Shown piece after piece: positions 1-9,071 of a stretch of 64,000 nt of DNA. Where the stretch lies: NCBI GenBank assembly GCA_002381805.1, contig DFXZ01000010.1, positions 1-64,000 on the forward strand, read 5' to 3'. The notes beneath the pieces were generated by a model. That model was not told the origin of the DNA, searched no databases, and saw only the letters and a list, made by a program, of their open reading frames with translations. The number at the start of each line of letters is the position of its first letter. Position 1 is the stretch's first letter. The translations under genes were made by a program, and so were the position numbers. The stretch comes from Bdellovibrio sp. UBA4095 (GTDB lineage Bacteria; Bdellovibrionota; Bdellovibrionia; Bdellovibrionales; Bdellovibrionaceae).

Positions 1-290
1 ACGGAAACTCTAACGGAAATTCTAACGGAAATTCTAACGGGAACTCTAACGGAAATTCTAACGGAAATTCTAACGGAAATTCTAACGGCAACTCCAACGG
101 AAACGCTAGCGGCAATTCCAATGGGAATTCAGATGGAAACTCAAATGGGAATTCCAATGGTAACTCTGACGGGAACTCCAATGGCAATTCCGATGGAAAC
201 TCCGACGGGAACTCAAATGGGAATTCCAATGGTAACTCTAACGGAAACTCCGATGGAAATTCGGATGGCAATGCCGATGGAAGCACTGAT
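1..290 (+). repeat. 12-bp tandem repeat encoding (Gly-Asn-Ser-Asn/Asp)n
   Basis: Twenty-four consecutive 12-base units of the form GGAAATTCTAAC are read in frame as Gly-Asn-Ser-Asn. The first seven units are nearly identical, while later units vary at third positions and change the last Asn to Asp. This gradient suggests recent expansion at the upstream side. The array reaches the window edge, so its full length is unknown. Confidence 0.93.
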
Positions 291-2117
291 GGCGAGCAGG
301 AGCCTCAAGAACCTGCAAAAACAAAGAAAGACAAAGAAAGAACTCTTAAAGCCAAACTTGAGCCAGCTCTTTACTTGGACTTCGATTTCGTAAATCAAAT
401 AGTCAACCTTACTCCGCACGATGAGACTCGCGCTAGCACTCGTGTTGTGACGCAAGATTTTTCTCCTCTAAGATCTACGTTGGTGTATCGCGACTTCCGC
501 AGCGGTTTCCAGGTCGTCAATTATCATAAGATTGAAGCTGGACTAGGAGCTCGAATTGCTTTCTGGTTTGATAATGCCAATGGCTTAGCAAAAGCCTTCT
601 GGAGTCAGGTCGGTATTATACCGATGAAGGGCAAAGAAATGATGACGGTCCGTTATGCGGCAGACCGCAACGCTGTCCAAAGACTTCCCAGTTTGCATAG
701 CGCACCGACCGATGCCAGAGACCTGAACAGCTGGACTTCAGGTGACGCTGCTACTTATGTTTCTAAAGGTGGAGTTTTCTTCTTTACGGGAGCCGGTTTA
801 GGTGCCGTAGGTGCAAACGCAACAGCTTTAGCCCAAGGTCAATTCCAAACTTACGTGGAAAAAGTAGACTCAGCTCATGTATTCGTGAAGACAACAGAAG
901 TGAACTTGAATTCACTATCTCTTCAGTCTGGTGCAGCACTCGTATCAGTGGGTACAAGTAAATTCGATCAAATAGCAACTTCAATGTCCTTCATGATTAA
1001 CATCAACGAAGAGCTTGGCCGTAAAGCTTACGAAGACTTCGTACGTGGAAACGTGGCCGCTGCGCAAAAGCTAGCCGCAACTCCGAATGCCAAGATCGTT
1101 AGAAGATGGGACAAAGTAACAGCTACTCAATCTGGCAAATTCAAGAACCTCTTCTTTGGTCTTCCGATCGTATTAAACACGGTTTGGAGCCAAGGAAAAG
1201 TTCATGAGTTCTCACGATCTCAATTCTTCTTCGATGATACTCGCGCGAGCTCTCATTATGGTATCTACATGAAAGAGCGAAAAACACGTGTATTCGAAGA
1301 CCACGAGCAATTAAGCGAAGCATTCTATGGCTCAGCTTATAGCTTAATGGACTCTGCAGGTCGCACGACAAGTAAGGGCATTTTCGGACAATTCGTTTGG
1401 AACTACAATAATGACGACTCCGGTCACCGCAATGTTAAGTCGGCAATCACGAACCTTGTTCGCAAGACAGGCTTAAGAAAGCATCTCTACTTGAACATTC
1501 CGACAGTCGATACACTGAAATTTACAACAATCACCATGCGCGTAAATTTCAACGAAGAACAAACGAAACGCATGATCTCCAATGCAGCTACAGGCAAATC
1601 TGCCAAGATGACCAACTTTGCATTAAACAGCCTTGCTCAATATAAAGCTTTGGGAGCTGACATAGATGGACTGTGCAACAGACATCTTCAGATCAACAAA
1701 GACAATCCTGCAAAGGCAATGGAACAGTGTGAACGTTCGCTGGAATCCAGAACCAAAGCAGCAACAGCAGCTATGTACACAGCACTCAGCAAAATGAGCA
1801 GTCATCTAGCTAAGGGCGAGGACAAAAAGTTCGCTGATGCCTACGCACGGTTTGGTGAAGCTATGTTGGAAAACCAATTTACTTTCAAGACCGCCCTGGC
1901 TCTTGCTGGAAGCGACGTCGCTATCGACTATGTTGTCGAGGGTACAGATATTTCATCTTATTTGCTGACTCTGAATACTTCAACCAACGGCGAAGTGGTC
2001 AAGACTAAGAGAGATGCACAAATGACTCAACACGTGGGTCGTGGCAGATCAAGCCTGAATCAAGGTGTTATCTTGGTGCCTGGCCAACCCGGCGGCTGGT
2101 CTCCTGGTCAAAAATAG
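1..2117 (+). CDS. Large protein with N-terminal Asn/Gly/Ser repeat, 5' truncated by window edge
   Basis: The frame ending at 2117 stays open to the left edge, so the gene starts outside the window; the TTG at 375 and other internal start-like codons need not be used. In this frame bases 3-290 encode 24 tandem tetrapeptides of the type Gly-Asn-Ser-Asn, drifting to Gly-Asn-Ser-Asp, then an acidic/basic linker. After it comes a folded region of about 570 residues of unknown family, rich in Phe, Ala and Asn, with no obvious catalytic motif or membrane helix. The low-complexity block looks like a flexible stalk or linker, which suggests an exported or surface protein, but the signal peptide would lie upstream. 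A strong terminator follows the stop. I do not recognise the family. Confidence 0.85.
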   Translation, partial: GNSNGNSNGNSNGNSNGNSNGNSNGNSNGNSNGNASGNSNGNSDGNSNGNSNGNSDGNSNGNSDGNSDGNSNGNSNGNSNGNSDGNSDGNADGSTDGEQEPQEPAKTKKDKERTLKAKLEPALYLDFDFVNQIVNLTPHDETRASTRVVTQDFSPLRSTLVYRDFRSGFQVVNYHKIEAGLGARIAFWFDNANGLAKAFWSQVGIIPMKGKEMMTVRYAADRNAVQRLPSLHSAPTDARDLNSWTSGDAATYVSKGGVFFFTGAGLGAVGANATALAQGQFQTYVEKVDSAHVFVKTTEVNLNSLSLQSGAALVSVGTSKFDQIATSMSFMININEELGRKAYEDFVRGNVAAAQKLAATPNAKIVRRWDKVTATQSGKFKNLFFGLPIVLNTVWSQGKVHEFSRSQFFFDDTRASSHYGIYMKERKTRVFEDHEQLSEAFYGSAYSLMDSAGRTTSKGIFGQFVWNYNNDDSGHRNVKSAITNLVRKTGLRKHLYLNIPTVDTLKFTTITMRVNFNEEQTKRMISNAATGKSAKMTNFALNSLAQYKALGADIDGLCNRHLQINKDNPAKAMEQCERSLESRTKAATAAMYTALSKMSSHLAKGEDKKFADAYARFGEAMLENQFTFKTALALAGSDVAIDYVVEGTDISSYLLTLNTSTNGEVVKTKRDAQMTQHVGRGRSSLNQGVILVPGQPGGWSPGQK

Positions 2118-2142
2118 ACTGCACTTAAAAAATGCATCTGCG

Positions 2143-2177
2143 GAAAAGGCTCGACATTACGTCGGGCCTTTTTTTCG
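2143..2177 (+). terminator. Rho-independent terminator after the repeat protein
   Basis: Complementary arms AAAGGCTCGAC and GTCGGGCCTTT flank a five-base loop and run into seven T residues about 25 bases after the stop codon. Confidence 0.85.
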
Positions 2178-2219
2178 TTTAAAACCAATCGCTACAAAGC
2201 GACTGGCTTTTCTGGTGAT

Positions 2220-2780
2220 TTAAACTTTAAGCAGGGCTCGAAAGCCTCTGGCTGCATAGTACGACTCCGCACCATTGTGATAAGTGAAAACTTGATCGTA
2301 GCGACGATCGCAAAAGATAGCCCCACCTAATTTTCGGATTTCCGGCGGAGTTAAAACCCAGCTTGAAGTCTTCAGATCAAATTCGCCCAAAGTCTGCAGC
2401 TGTCTATACTGCTCCTCATTCAAGATTTCGATTCCCATCTCTTCCGCCATATCTATCGCACTGTTCTTTGGCTTGTGTTCTTTACGCGAGTTCAGGGCCT
2501 TGCGATCGTAACAGACACTTCTACGCCCCTTGGGACTCTCTGCTGCGCAATCACAGAAAGTATAAATGTCGCCTTTTTTTTCATGAGCAATGACATCAGG
2601 TTCACCACCCGAGATTTCCATCTCGTTGACCGACCAAAGCTTATCCGGACTTTTTTCAAGCTTAGCCAGGACATTTGCCCACTTAAGTCCTTTATGTCGA
2701 TTCATATTGTCTTCAAAACGTTCTTGAAGAGTTTTTAATAGAACATCTCGTTGCTTCTGAGTTAGATTATTTTTTTTCAT
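2220..2780 (-). CDS. DUF4256 family protein
   Basis: A 186-residue soluble protein. The whole length resembles the DUF4256 family, which is about 180-190 residues long: an N-terminal helical part (residues 1-50), a middle part with Cys residues (FCDCAAESPKGRR) and a C-terminal part ending in YAARGFRALLKV. No member has a known biochemical role that I can name. It has an ATG start without a clear Shine-Dalgarno. It is a single gene, convergent with the repeat protein and separated from the GNAT gene upstream by about 85 bases. Confidence 0.75.
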   Translation of the reverse strand: MKKNNLTQKQRDVLLKTLQERFEDNMNRHKGLKWANVLAKLEKSPDKLWSVNEMEISGGEPDVIAHEKKGDIYTFCDCAAESPKGRRSVCYDRKALNSRKEHKPKNSAIDMAEEMGIEILNEEQYRQLQTLGEFDLKTSSWVLTPPEIRKLGGAIFCDRRYDQVFTYHNGAESYYAARGFRALLKV

Positions 2781-2865
2781 AATTGAATTTTAGTTTAATC
2801 TTGTCGACCTTGTAAACAACAGACCTGCTAAAATCACAATTCCACTACCTTCGCGTTGATAAAAT

Positions 2866-3408
2866 CTAAAGTTCCAACCCTAAGTTCTTGTAATATCGGC
2901 CTCTGCGATCGGTATTAAAAATATACTTAAGTTCGACAAGCGACCCGAAGTTTTCATTAAATTGCATTCCCGAAATAAAGAAACCTCTTTTAATCTTAGG
3001 AATCAACACCGCAGCATTGTGAGGATGATGAGTCCCCACCACGACCTGAAACCCCTCTGCATGAACACAGTCCAGTACGACATCAAGCAACCGAGAATAA
3101 AGTTTTTGATTTCTGTGGTTTTCCAAAACAGCAGAGTTCTGCATGTAATAGACTTCGGCACTCTGCTCACAACCGTAATGCCAGCCCACCAGGTCGTCGT
3201 TTTTGAACATTAGCAGACGCAGCTCAAATCTTTTTTCTCTGCTTCGCTCTATAATTTTGCCCCTGCTATTATCATCCAATTCCACTGGAACGTAATTTTG
3301 AACCCTATTTGAAAACACTCTCTCGTAGTGGGGCTTAGTATATGAACGGTATTCTTCCAGAGAGACCTCTCGAACTACATATCCATCATCAAACGTCTTC
3401 ATCAACAT
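2866..3408 (-). CDS. GNAT-family N-acetyltransferase-like protein
   Basis: A 180-residue protein with the size and pattern of a GNAT fold: a substrate-facing strand near residues 60-80, then AVLENHRNQKLYSRLLD (about 93-109), which matches the acetyl-CoA-binding loop and helix although the usual Gly-x-Gly is replaced by Asn-Gln-Lys. A His-His-Pro-His segment follows. It starts seven bases after the preceding gene behind a GAGGG site, so it is the third gene of an operon with the peptide gene (3838-4137) and the GRDP-like gene (3416-3823). The substrate is unknown; the neighbours suggest it modifies the small exported peptide or a product derived from it. Confidence 0.6.
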   Translation of the reverse strand: MLMKTFDDGYVVREVSLEEYRSYTKPHYERVFSNRVQNYVPVELDDNSRGKIIERSREKRFELRLLMFKNDDLVGWHYGCEQSAEVYYMQNSAVLENHRNQKLYSRLLDVVLDCVHAEGFQVVVGTHHPHNAAVLIPKIKRGFFISGMQFNENFGSLVELKYIFNTDRRGRYYKNLGLEL

Positions 3409-3415
3409 AAGTCCC

Positions 3416-3823
3416 TCACTTCAATAACTCAGGATAAATAAAAAATACGCGTTGAGCGAATTCTTTACCCATATCTTTTTCTAGCAAATTCAATTGTTCA
3501 ATAAATACTTCAGCTTGGACTGTCCCTACAGCTCCAGATTCTTTAGATTCCGGTTCGGGATCATGATGCAGAAATCCTCCGAGTTCTGTCTGACAGAACT
3601 CGCTATAGAGACGAGTATGCAAGATAAATTGATGCCAAAACAAATCAAGATATGCAATCTGATTTGTGAAACAGAAGGAGCCTATTAGGCTCCCCTGCTT
3701 CTGAGCATTATAAATAAATTTAAGTAAGCGAACCAGATCATCATAAATCAAACCGAGAAGCACAGGTGATTTCATGCCTTGGTATTCTTTCGTGTTTACT
3801 GCACTCACAATAACCTGCTTCAT
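3416..3823 (-). CDS. GRDP-like (glycine-rich domain-containing protein-like) small protein
   Basis: A 135-residue protein with the segment LDLFWHQFILHTRLYSEFCQ followed by GGFLHHDP (about residues 59-91). This W-H...H-T/L-x-x-Y...F-C...F-x-H-H pattern resembles the core of plant and bacterial glycine-rich domain-containing proteins (PF07173-like). The conserved His and Cys residues could bind a metal, which is inference. It lies 14 bases downstream of a gene for an exported peptide ending in a Cys-Gly-Gly-Gly-x-His tail and 7 bases upstream of a GNAT gene, so the three are probably co-transcribed and co-functional. The function is unknown. Confidence 0.5.
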   Translation of the reverse strand: MKQVIVSAVNTKEYQGMKSPVLLGLIYDDLVRLLKFIYNAQKQGSLIGSFCFTNQIAYLDLFWHQFILHTRLYSEFCQTELGGFLHHDPEPESKESGAVGTVQAEVFIEQLNLLEKDMGKEFAQRVFFIYPELLK

Positions 3824-3837
3824 TTTCTTACTCCAGG

Positions 3838-4137
3838 TTAAACCGGATCTCTATCGCTGCCATGGCTGCCACCACCGCAGGTCATGTAGACTTCGCCCTC
3901 CAGGGACTTCTTCTGGTATTCAGATTTAGCGTCATCGTAGAACTTCAAATCGTGACCCTGTTTACGCAACTCTTCGATCATTTGATTTGAAAGCTTAGAT
4001 TCATCAATATCCAAAGCGCGAAGAACCTCGCGAACATTGTTCATCTCTGAAGCATCGAGTGGCCGAGCTTGTGCATTCTGAACTGCTGCGAAGGCAACCG
4101 CTGCCAAAAAAACCGTACTCATTTTCGTTGTTTTCAT
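3838..4137 (-). CDS. Small exported protein with Cys/Gly/His-rich tail
   Basis: A 99-residue protein starting at an ATG preceded by AAGGAGA. The first 24 residues form a signal peptide (hydrophobic LAAVAFAAVQNAQA). Residues 27-60 are helical and charged, and the C-terminus is MTCGGGSHGSDRDPV. The frame is open further upstream, but that extension overlaps the divergent hydrolase gene and lacks a ribosome site. A leader-like body ending in a short Cys/Gly/Ser/His tail looks like a peptide substrate for maturation (RiPP-like), and the GRDP-like and GNAT genes follow in the same operon. An alternative is a small periplasmic metal-binding protein. No homologue is recognised. Confidence 0.7.
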   Translation of the reverse strand: MKTTKMSTVFLAAVAFAAVQNAQARPLDASEMNNVREVLRALDIDESKLSNQMIEELRKQGHDLKFYDDAKSEYQKKSLEGEVYMTCGGGSHGSDRDPV

Positions 4138-4369
4138 TTTGTCTCCTTTTCCGTTGATCGGATACGGATTCCAAAATGCGAATGCCAAGCCACTGCCATC
4201 TCGAATATATGACGGCCTGCCGGCTTTTCGACTGATATATTCCAAATTTGGAGTCTTAATTCCAGGACCGGGACCTCCTTGAGTGCCTAAGGACATATCA
4301 AACTCGACCCCTATGTGAATTACGCAGTCCGTTTGGCTACACGCATAAGACTCCGTAAAATGAACCTGC

Positions 4370-5281
4370 ATGAGTAAGCAAATTCTAAATAAATATATAA
4401 ATGTAGGGGGCGTAAACATATTCTATCGGGAAGCCGGCGAACCTAAAAATCCGGCTGTCTTACTTTTGCATGGCTTTCCAACATCTTCCATTATGTTTAA
4501 GAATCTAATGGTGGCGCTCGCCGAAAACTACTATCTCGTCGCTCCCGACTTTCCGGGGTTTGGCTTCAGTGACTTTCCAGAACCAACCGCATTTAAATAT
4601 ACATTCAATAATATTTCTTCTTTCATCGGAAGTTGGCTTGAGAAGATTAATATAAATTCCTATGTAATTTACCTGCATGACTACGGCTGCCCAGTGGGCC
4701 TTCAGCTCTGTCTCAAGAATCCAGAAAAAATAAAGGGCCTCATCGTTCAGAGTGGCAATGCGTACGAACAGGGCTTGGGGCCTGAGTGGAATGAAACAAA
4801 GGATTACTGGGAAAACCCAACTGAAGAAAAAAAGAAGAAGGTTGCCGCTTTCCTCAGTGAAGAAGGCGTTAAGATGCAGTACACGGCCGGGATTCCTGAT
4901 GATCTACTCTCTCGGATTAGTCCGGAATCCTGGATCGTTGATTGGCATCAGATGCAAAGGCCCGGCAACAGAGAAATGCAATTTGAACTGAACTGCGACT
5001 ATCGAAATCACATTTTCATGTTCCCGGAATATCATAAATATTTTAGGAAATACCAGCCGCCAGCTCTTATTATATGGGGCAAACACGACGCTTTCTTCAA
5101 TTTCATTGAAACTGATCGATATAAAGAGGACCTCCCCAATGCCCAAGTGCATATTTTAAATGGTGGGCACATGGCATTGGAAACTAATTTTGACAAATGC
5201 ATGGACTTGATATCGGGTTTTCTCGCTAGGCTTAAAGATAAACCCGATCAAATAGGAAATTCCGTTTGGAACAGAGACTAA
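4370..5281 (+). CDS. Alpha/beta hydrolase of the epoxide hydrolase / haloalkane dehalogenase type
   Basis: A 303-residue single-domain hydrolase. HGFP at 34-37 is the oxyanion-hole motif. LHDYG at 102-106 places Asp104 as the nucleophile, as in epoxide hydrolases and haloalkane dehalogenases (His-Asp-Trp-Gly) rather than the Ser of esterases. GGH near residue 267 supplies the catalytic His, and IIWGKHDAF carries the probable acid. A cap domain lies between about residues 130 and 220. The substrate cannot be told from the sequence. The gene is divergent from the exported-peptide operon, starting about 230 bases away, and convergent with the DUF4920 gene, which it meets within three bases. Confidence 0.85.
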   Translation: MSKQILNKYINVGGVNIFYREAGEPKNPAVLLLHGFPTSSIMFKNLMVALAENYYLVAPDFPGFGFSDFPEPTAFKYTFNNISSFIGSWLEKININSYVIYLHDYGCPVGLQLCLKNPEKIKGLIVQSGNAYEQGLGPEWNETKDYWENPTEEKKKKVAAFLSEEGVKMQYTAGIPDDLLSRISPESWIVDWHQMQRPGNREMQFELNCDYRNHIFMFPEYHKYFRKYQPPALIIWGKHDAFFNFIETDRYKEDLPNAQVHILNGGHMALETNFDKCMDLISGFLARLKDKPDQIGNSVWNRD

Positions 5282-5283
5282 AC

Positions 5284-5742
5284 TTAGTCTTGTACAACAG
5301 CTCCTGTTGCCTGAACCTGGTAGACGACCATCGGCTCCTTCACTGATGCTGGGTCGAATTTCTTTTTGTTCTCTTCAGCGATGTGCTCGAGGTATTTTTT
5401 TGTCTGCTCCAAATCCATGTCGAGCTTTTTGAATTCGCCTTTTGCCGCTGCCTTTTTTCCACGAGAGTCTAATGGAAAAATGATCTCTCCGTCTTTAACT
5501 TTCACTCTGACTTTTTCATCTTTATAGTCGCTCGTTAATTGCACCCAACAGCCGCGTTTGGCGCAAACATCAACGATCGTACCCGATACGGTCACTTCTT
5601 TACCGATATGGGCTTCGGGGTTCTTCATTATCTCTGACATCGGTTTTGCTTCTGAAAAATCGGCTCCAGTGCCAAATTTCTTTTCACTAGCAAAAGAACT
5701 CAGCGCTAAAATCGTTATAAGGATAAAACTTAAAATTTTCAT
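5284..5742 (-). CDS. DUF4920 domain exported protein
   Basis: A 152-residue protein with a cleavable signal peptide (hydrophobic residues 3-17, ending at AFAS-like SSFASE). The body matches DUF4920, an OB-fold-like domain with the motif VSGTIVDVCAKRGCWVQL, in which the two Cys are conserved in the family. The C-terminal segment KEPMVVYQVQATGAVV is also typical. The product is predicted to be periplasmic with unknown function. A good AGGAGAGG site precedes the ATG. The two Cys may bind metal or form a disulfide, which is inference. Confidence 0.75.
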   Translation of the reverse strand: MKILSFILITILALSSFASEKKFGTGADFSEAKPMSEIMKNPEAHIGKEVTVSGTIVDVCAKRGCWVQLTSDYKDEKVRVKVKDGEIIFPLDSRGKKAAAKGEFKKLDMDLEQTKKYLEHIAEENKKKFDPASVKEPMVVYQVQATGAVVQD

Positions 5743-5977
5743 TCACCTCTCCTATTTGAGAATGCACTTAAGATCCTCTGCATGTATTATGCATCGTATG
5801 CTGCCAATTCACTTTTCGCCAACGAATTTATTTTTAAGGAATGCAGATCCATAGCTCTAAAATATGGTTTTATGGACCTGATCTATGACTTTCTGTCTGA
5901 GCGCTTTTTACCTCGATGAGGTATCCTGAACACAAAGCTATTGCCAATCCACGTCGGGCTTGCCCGTGTGTCAGGAA

Positions 5978-7717
5978 TTAGGCAGCTCTCTTAATTAAAG
6001 CTCGTCCATATCTTACCCACTGCAAAAACTCATTCAAATCCTGTGACTGCCCCCTTTGAGACTGCTCAAAAAGGCCTTTATCGAATAGACAGTAGAATCT
6101 CGACTTCGCCCTTGTCACTGCCACATTAAGTCGCCTAGGGTCAGAAAGAAATCTAAGTTCCTCTTGGCTACTACCCGAGCTTCCAAAAGATACAAAAATT
6201 GCTTCTCTTTCTTGACCCTGAAATCTCTCGACAGTATCGACAAGCACCTTGGATGCAGCTGCTACACCAAGTCTGTTTTGAAGTGCTGCATTGATGACAC
6301 CAGCCTGAGAACGAAAAGGACAAATAATTCCTACGGTCCCTAAACTCTCTCTACTCTTCACAATTCTCTCAACTTTATCCGTAATATAGTCTGCTTCTTT
6401 TTGAGAGCACTTTTTTGTATTCTCCGAATCGAACATCTTAGGAACGACAAAACTATCCGTCAGAAAGGCTGGGTTGTTATCAAAATAGTCTCGATTGGAT
6501 ACAGACACATGTGGGAACAATTTCCCTCTGTAAAACTTCTCTGATGACCAAGCTTGAATCTCACGTCGCATTCGGTACTGAGTTTCAAGCATAGGTGTCT
6601 CATCATTAACGAATAATGAAAAGATACTATCGCATGGAAGATTTGGATGCTGAGCGGTCAGAACAGGAGGCAGTTGAAATTGATCACCTACAAGCACAAG
6701 TCTTTTTGCCAGACGCTGAATGAAAGGCCAAAAGAAAAGAGGAACTTGTCCAGCTTCATCAATTATCAGCAGATCAAATTCTAGCGACGAACTGTTAAAT
6801 GCTAACTTGTGAAGTGTCGATCCTACTAAGTTATACTCTTCATCTTGCAGAATTCTAAAGTTTGGAGAGACAAAATTCGTTTTCTGAAAATCCTCTCCAT
6901 ATAGTTCTTTTCGAACTCTTCCAGAATCTCCGACCCTTACCCAGTCATGATCAAACTCGCCCCTTACATATTTCCCCAGCAAGTTGTCTACAGCAGCATT
7001 TGTAAAAGATGTCACGCATACTCTCATATTTGAGGACAACGCCAATCTTATGACAGCCTGAAGCAGTTGCGTTTTCCCTGTGCCAGGTGGACCTTGTATT
7101 GCACCACTCAGATTATTTCCGACTAAATGGTGAACTGCGCTTTTCTGCGTATCATTTAGCTGTTCATAAATCTTTTTGAACTTTACGTCTTCGACAGAAA
7201 GATCATAATTTCCATGTCCCAATAAGCTTGCTCCTTTGGACAATGGAATATCTCTGATCTTTTTCAATAAAAGATTCTTAAACATCGATGACGAACTCTT
7301 AAATAAAAATACTTCTTTAATCTTGTCATCCTCGAAAGGTCTTTCTCCGGATATAATGAGCTCAATTTTTCCAGGTGAAGGATAGTTGACAGCATCAACC
7401 CTCCATCCATCGACGAGTCGAACAGATCGATCAGCATTTGTTTTTTGAACTCTAACCTCAACTCTGTCCCCACTTCTAAAACGCGAATAGAAAATGTTTC
7501 CGCTGACCTTCCATTGGGTAAATCCCAACTTTTCAGTTAAAACAAGGGGTCCCAAAGCATCTGCACTCTCACACATTCGGCTTAGAGGGGATTCTGTTTC
7601 GAACTTATATCTGTGGTACTCGGCTCTCTCTTCAGCTTGTATCATTCTGATAAGAGATTCCGCATCTATCTTAGCTTTCGGTTCCATATATAAGCAAACA
7701 GGTCGGAGTTTTATCAT
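5978..7717 (-). CDS. Superfamily 1 helicase (UPF1/DNA2-like)
   Basis: A 579-residue compact SF1 helicase. Motifs in order: GPPGTGKTQ (Walker A, about 210), DEAGQVPLF (Walker B, about 320), VGDQFQLPPV (motif III), a YRM segment (motif IV), TVERFQGQE (motif V) and VAVTRAKSRF (motif VI). The N-terminal 190 residues look like a beta-rich domain of unknown specificity. The start is uncertain: an ATG at 7717 or one at 7687, neither with a strong ribosome site. Enzymes of this class unwind RNA or DNA 5' to 3'. It stands alone just before the tRNA-Asp island, and stand-alone helicases of this shape also occur in defence loci, so a defence role is possible but unproved. Confidence 0.85.
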   Translation of the reverse strand: MIKLRPVCLYMEPKAKIDAESLIRMIQAEERAEYHRYKFETESPLSRMCESADALGPLVLTEKLGFTQWKVSGNIFYSRFRSGDRVEVRVQKTNADRSVRLVDGWRVDAVNYPSPGKIELIISGERPFEDDKIKEVFLFKSSSSMFKNLLLKKIRDIPLSKGASLLGHGNYDLSVEDVKFKKIYEQLNDTQKSAVHHLVGNNLSGAIQGPPGTGKTQLLQAVIRLALSSNMRVCVTSFTNAAVDNLLGKYVRGEFDHDWVRVGDSGRVRKELYGEDFQKTNFVSPNFRILQDEEYNLVGSTLHKLAFNSSSLEFDLLIIDEAGQVPLFFWPFIQRLAKRLVLVGDQFQLPPVLTAQHPNLPCDSIFSLFVNDETPMLETQYRMRREIQAWSSEKFYRGKLFPHVSVSNRDYFDNNPAFLTDSFVVPKMFDSENTKKCSQKEADYITDKVERIVKSRESLGTVGIICPFRSQAGVINAALQNRLGVAAASKVLVDTVERFQGQEREAIFVSFGSSGSSQEELRFLSDPRRLNVAVTRAKSRFYCLFDKGLFEQSQRGQSQDLNEFLQWVRYGRALIKRAA

Positions 7718-7850
7718 CAAACATTAACGAAAAATGGATTAAGCTTTCAGCATCTAAAACCGTCAACAGGATCTCGTTTTGAGTCGCAGAGATAAAAACT
7801 AACTTTTGTATACAAATCGCCGATGAGTACACAATAGCGATGAGGCTCTA

Positions 7851-9047
7851 ATGCTAAAAAAACTCTTACAGCTCTTAAAAAGCAAAGATGAAAATCTAAC
7901 AATCTTTATCTCTTACTTTATCTCTTTCGGCATTACCATGTCCTTGCGACAAGGATGGCTAGTAGGAGCTATCAGCGGACTACTGTTTGCTTCTACGATG
8001 ACTTGGCTGCACTACTACTTAAGAAAAAAAGGAAAGAATGTCTCGAGAGAAAATCCCGACATTATCAATGTGCGCCTCCCATCAATTGTTTCTTATTTAA
8101 ATTTATTTGGCACGGTTATGTTCGCCACTTTATGCGGCCTCTTATGGTTTACTGGGCAAATGGGTGCTTCGATTCTTATGCTGATGTTTGCGATTCTTTG
8201 CATGGCTAGTATACCAACCCTTTGCTCCATGGTCGCTATTGGTCGGACGTCGATCATTGAAAAGACGAACTTCTTTACGTTAAAGGATCAGGTTTACCAT
8301 TTTCGCGATATAGTCGACGTTCAAGTGACCTTCATGCAGGCTTTAAAAATATACTTCAAAGACGGATCCCAACTATCCTTACCAGCTGTGAGTCAGAGTT
8401 TCCTACACCTTCCTGAACATCACTACGAAAAACCTGTGAAACCTCAGACAGAAGGACTATTCAGACTGCGTGCTGAAATTTTACGAAGAAAAGAGCAATG
8501 TGCTACTCACATAGATTTTAATGAAATTCAAATCCTGAAGAGAAAGCCATACACTGGTTTTTCAATGTGGAAAGTTGCAAACTTTGTCACAATTTCTTTT
8601 CTACTGTTGGGTTTCGGAGGTTTGCAATTACAAGAAGCAAGCCTGGCAAGTATCTCGCAGGAACTACCGGGTGAAGTCAGTCTCAGTCATTTTAAAAACG
8701 CTTTCTTTCTGTATAAGGGTGAAAAGTTCCATACGCTCTTAAACCAATATGAAAAGGCCTGCCATCAAAATATGGACTATAACTGTCGTTTTGCTTCATA
8801 TCTTTATGATCTAAAAGACAATAAGGAGAAAGCTGAGCTTCTTATGAAAATCAGCTGCAATAAGTCCGACCCGCGCAGTTGTTACAATGTTTATATCAGT
8901 ACAAATTCCTCAACTTCAGAGATAGCTAATGCAGCGGAGATTCTGGAAGAAACCTGTGCTCAGGATATAAATAGTAAATCCACTTGTTGCAGATGCTATG
9001 TCCAAGCCAAAGAAAAAAGGCTCCCAGCTAGCACTAACAAAGAATGA
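7851..9047 (+). CDS. Membrane protein with PH-like loop and Cys-rich C-terminal helical repeats
   Basis: A 398-residue protein with a GAGG site before the ATG. Four hydrophobic helices lie near residues 17-55 and 85-130, then a beta-rich stretch (RDIVDVQVTFMQALKIYF and following) resembles a bacterial PH-like domain. A further membrane helix at about 245-262 is followed by a soluble C-terminal part with regularly spaced Cys (EKACHQNMDYNC, KISCNKSDPRSC, EETCAQD), reminiscent of Sel1-like repeats with disulfides. It is probably an inner-membrane protein with a periplasmic tail. No family is recognised with certainty. Confidence 0.65.
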   Translation: MLKKLLQLLKSKDENLTIFISYFISFGITMSLRQGWLVGAISGLLFASTMTWLHYYLRKKGKNVSRENPDIINVRLPSIVSYLNLFGTVMFATLCGLLWFTGQMGASILMLMFAILCMASIPTLCSMVAIGRTSIIEKTNFFTLKDQVYHFRDIVDVQVTFMQALKIYFKDGSQLSLPAVSQSFLHLPEHHYEKPVKPQTEGLFRLRAEILRRKEQCATHIDFNEIQILKRKPYTGFSMWKVANFVTISFLLLGFGGLQLQEASLASISQELPGEVSLSHFKNAFFLYKGEKFHTLLNQYEKACHQNMDYNCRFASYLYDLKDNKEKAELLMKISCNKSDPRSCYNVYISTNSSTSEIANAAEILEETCAQDINSKSTCCRCYVQAKEKRLPASTNKE

Positions 9048-9071
9048 GTGAACTCTGCAGCCTGCAAATAC

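Noticed and set aside
121..393. Met/Thr-rich reading frame over the repeat region, and its opposite-strand counterpart
   Set aside because: They are alternative frames of the Gly-Asn-Ser-Asn repeat; the frame continuous with the downstream protein is the coding one.
4138..4419. Upstream extension of the exported-peptide gene
   Set aside because: It overlaps the divergent hydrolase start and has no ribosome site, whereas the ATG at 4137 has AAGGAGA and a signal peptide directly after it.
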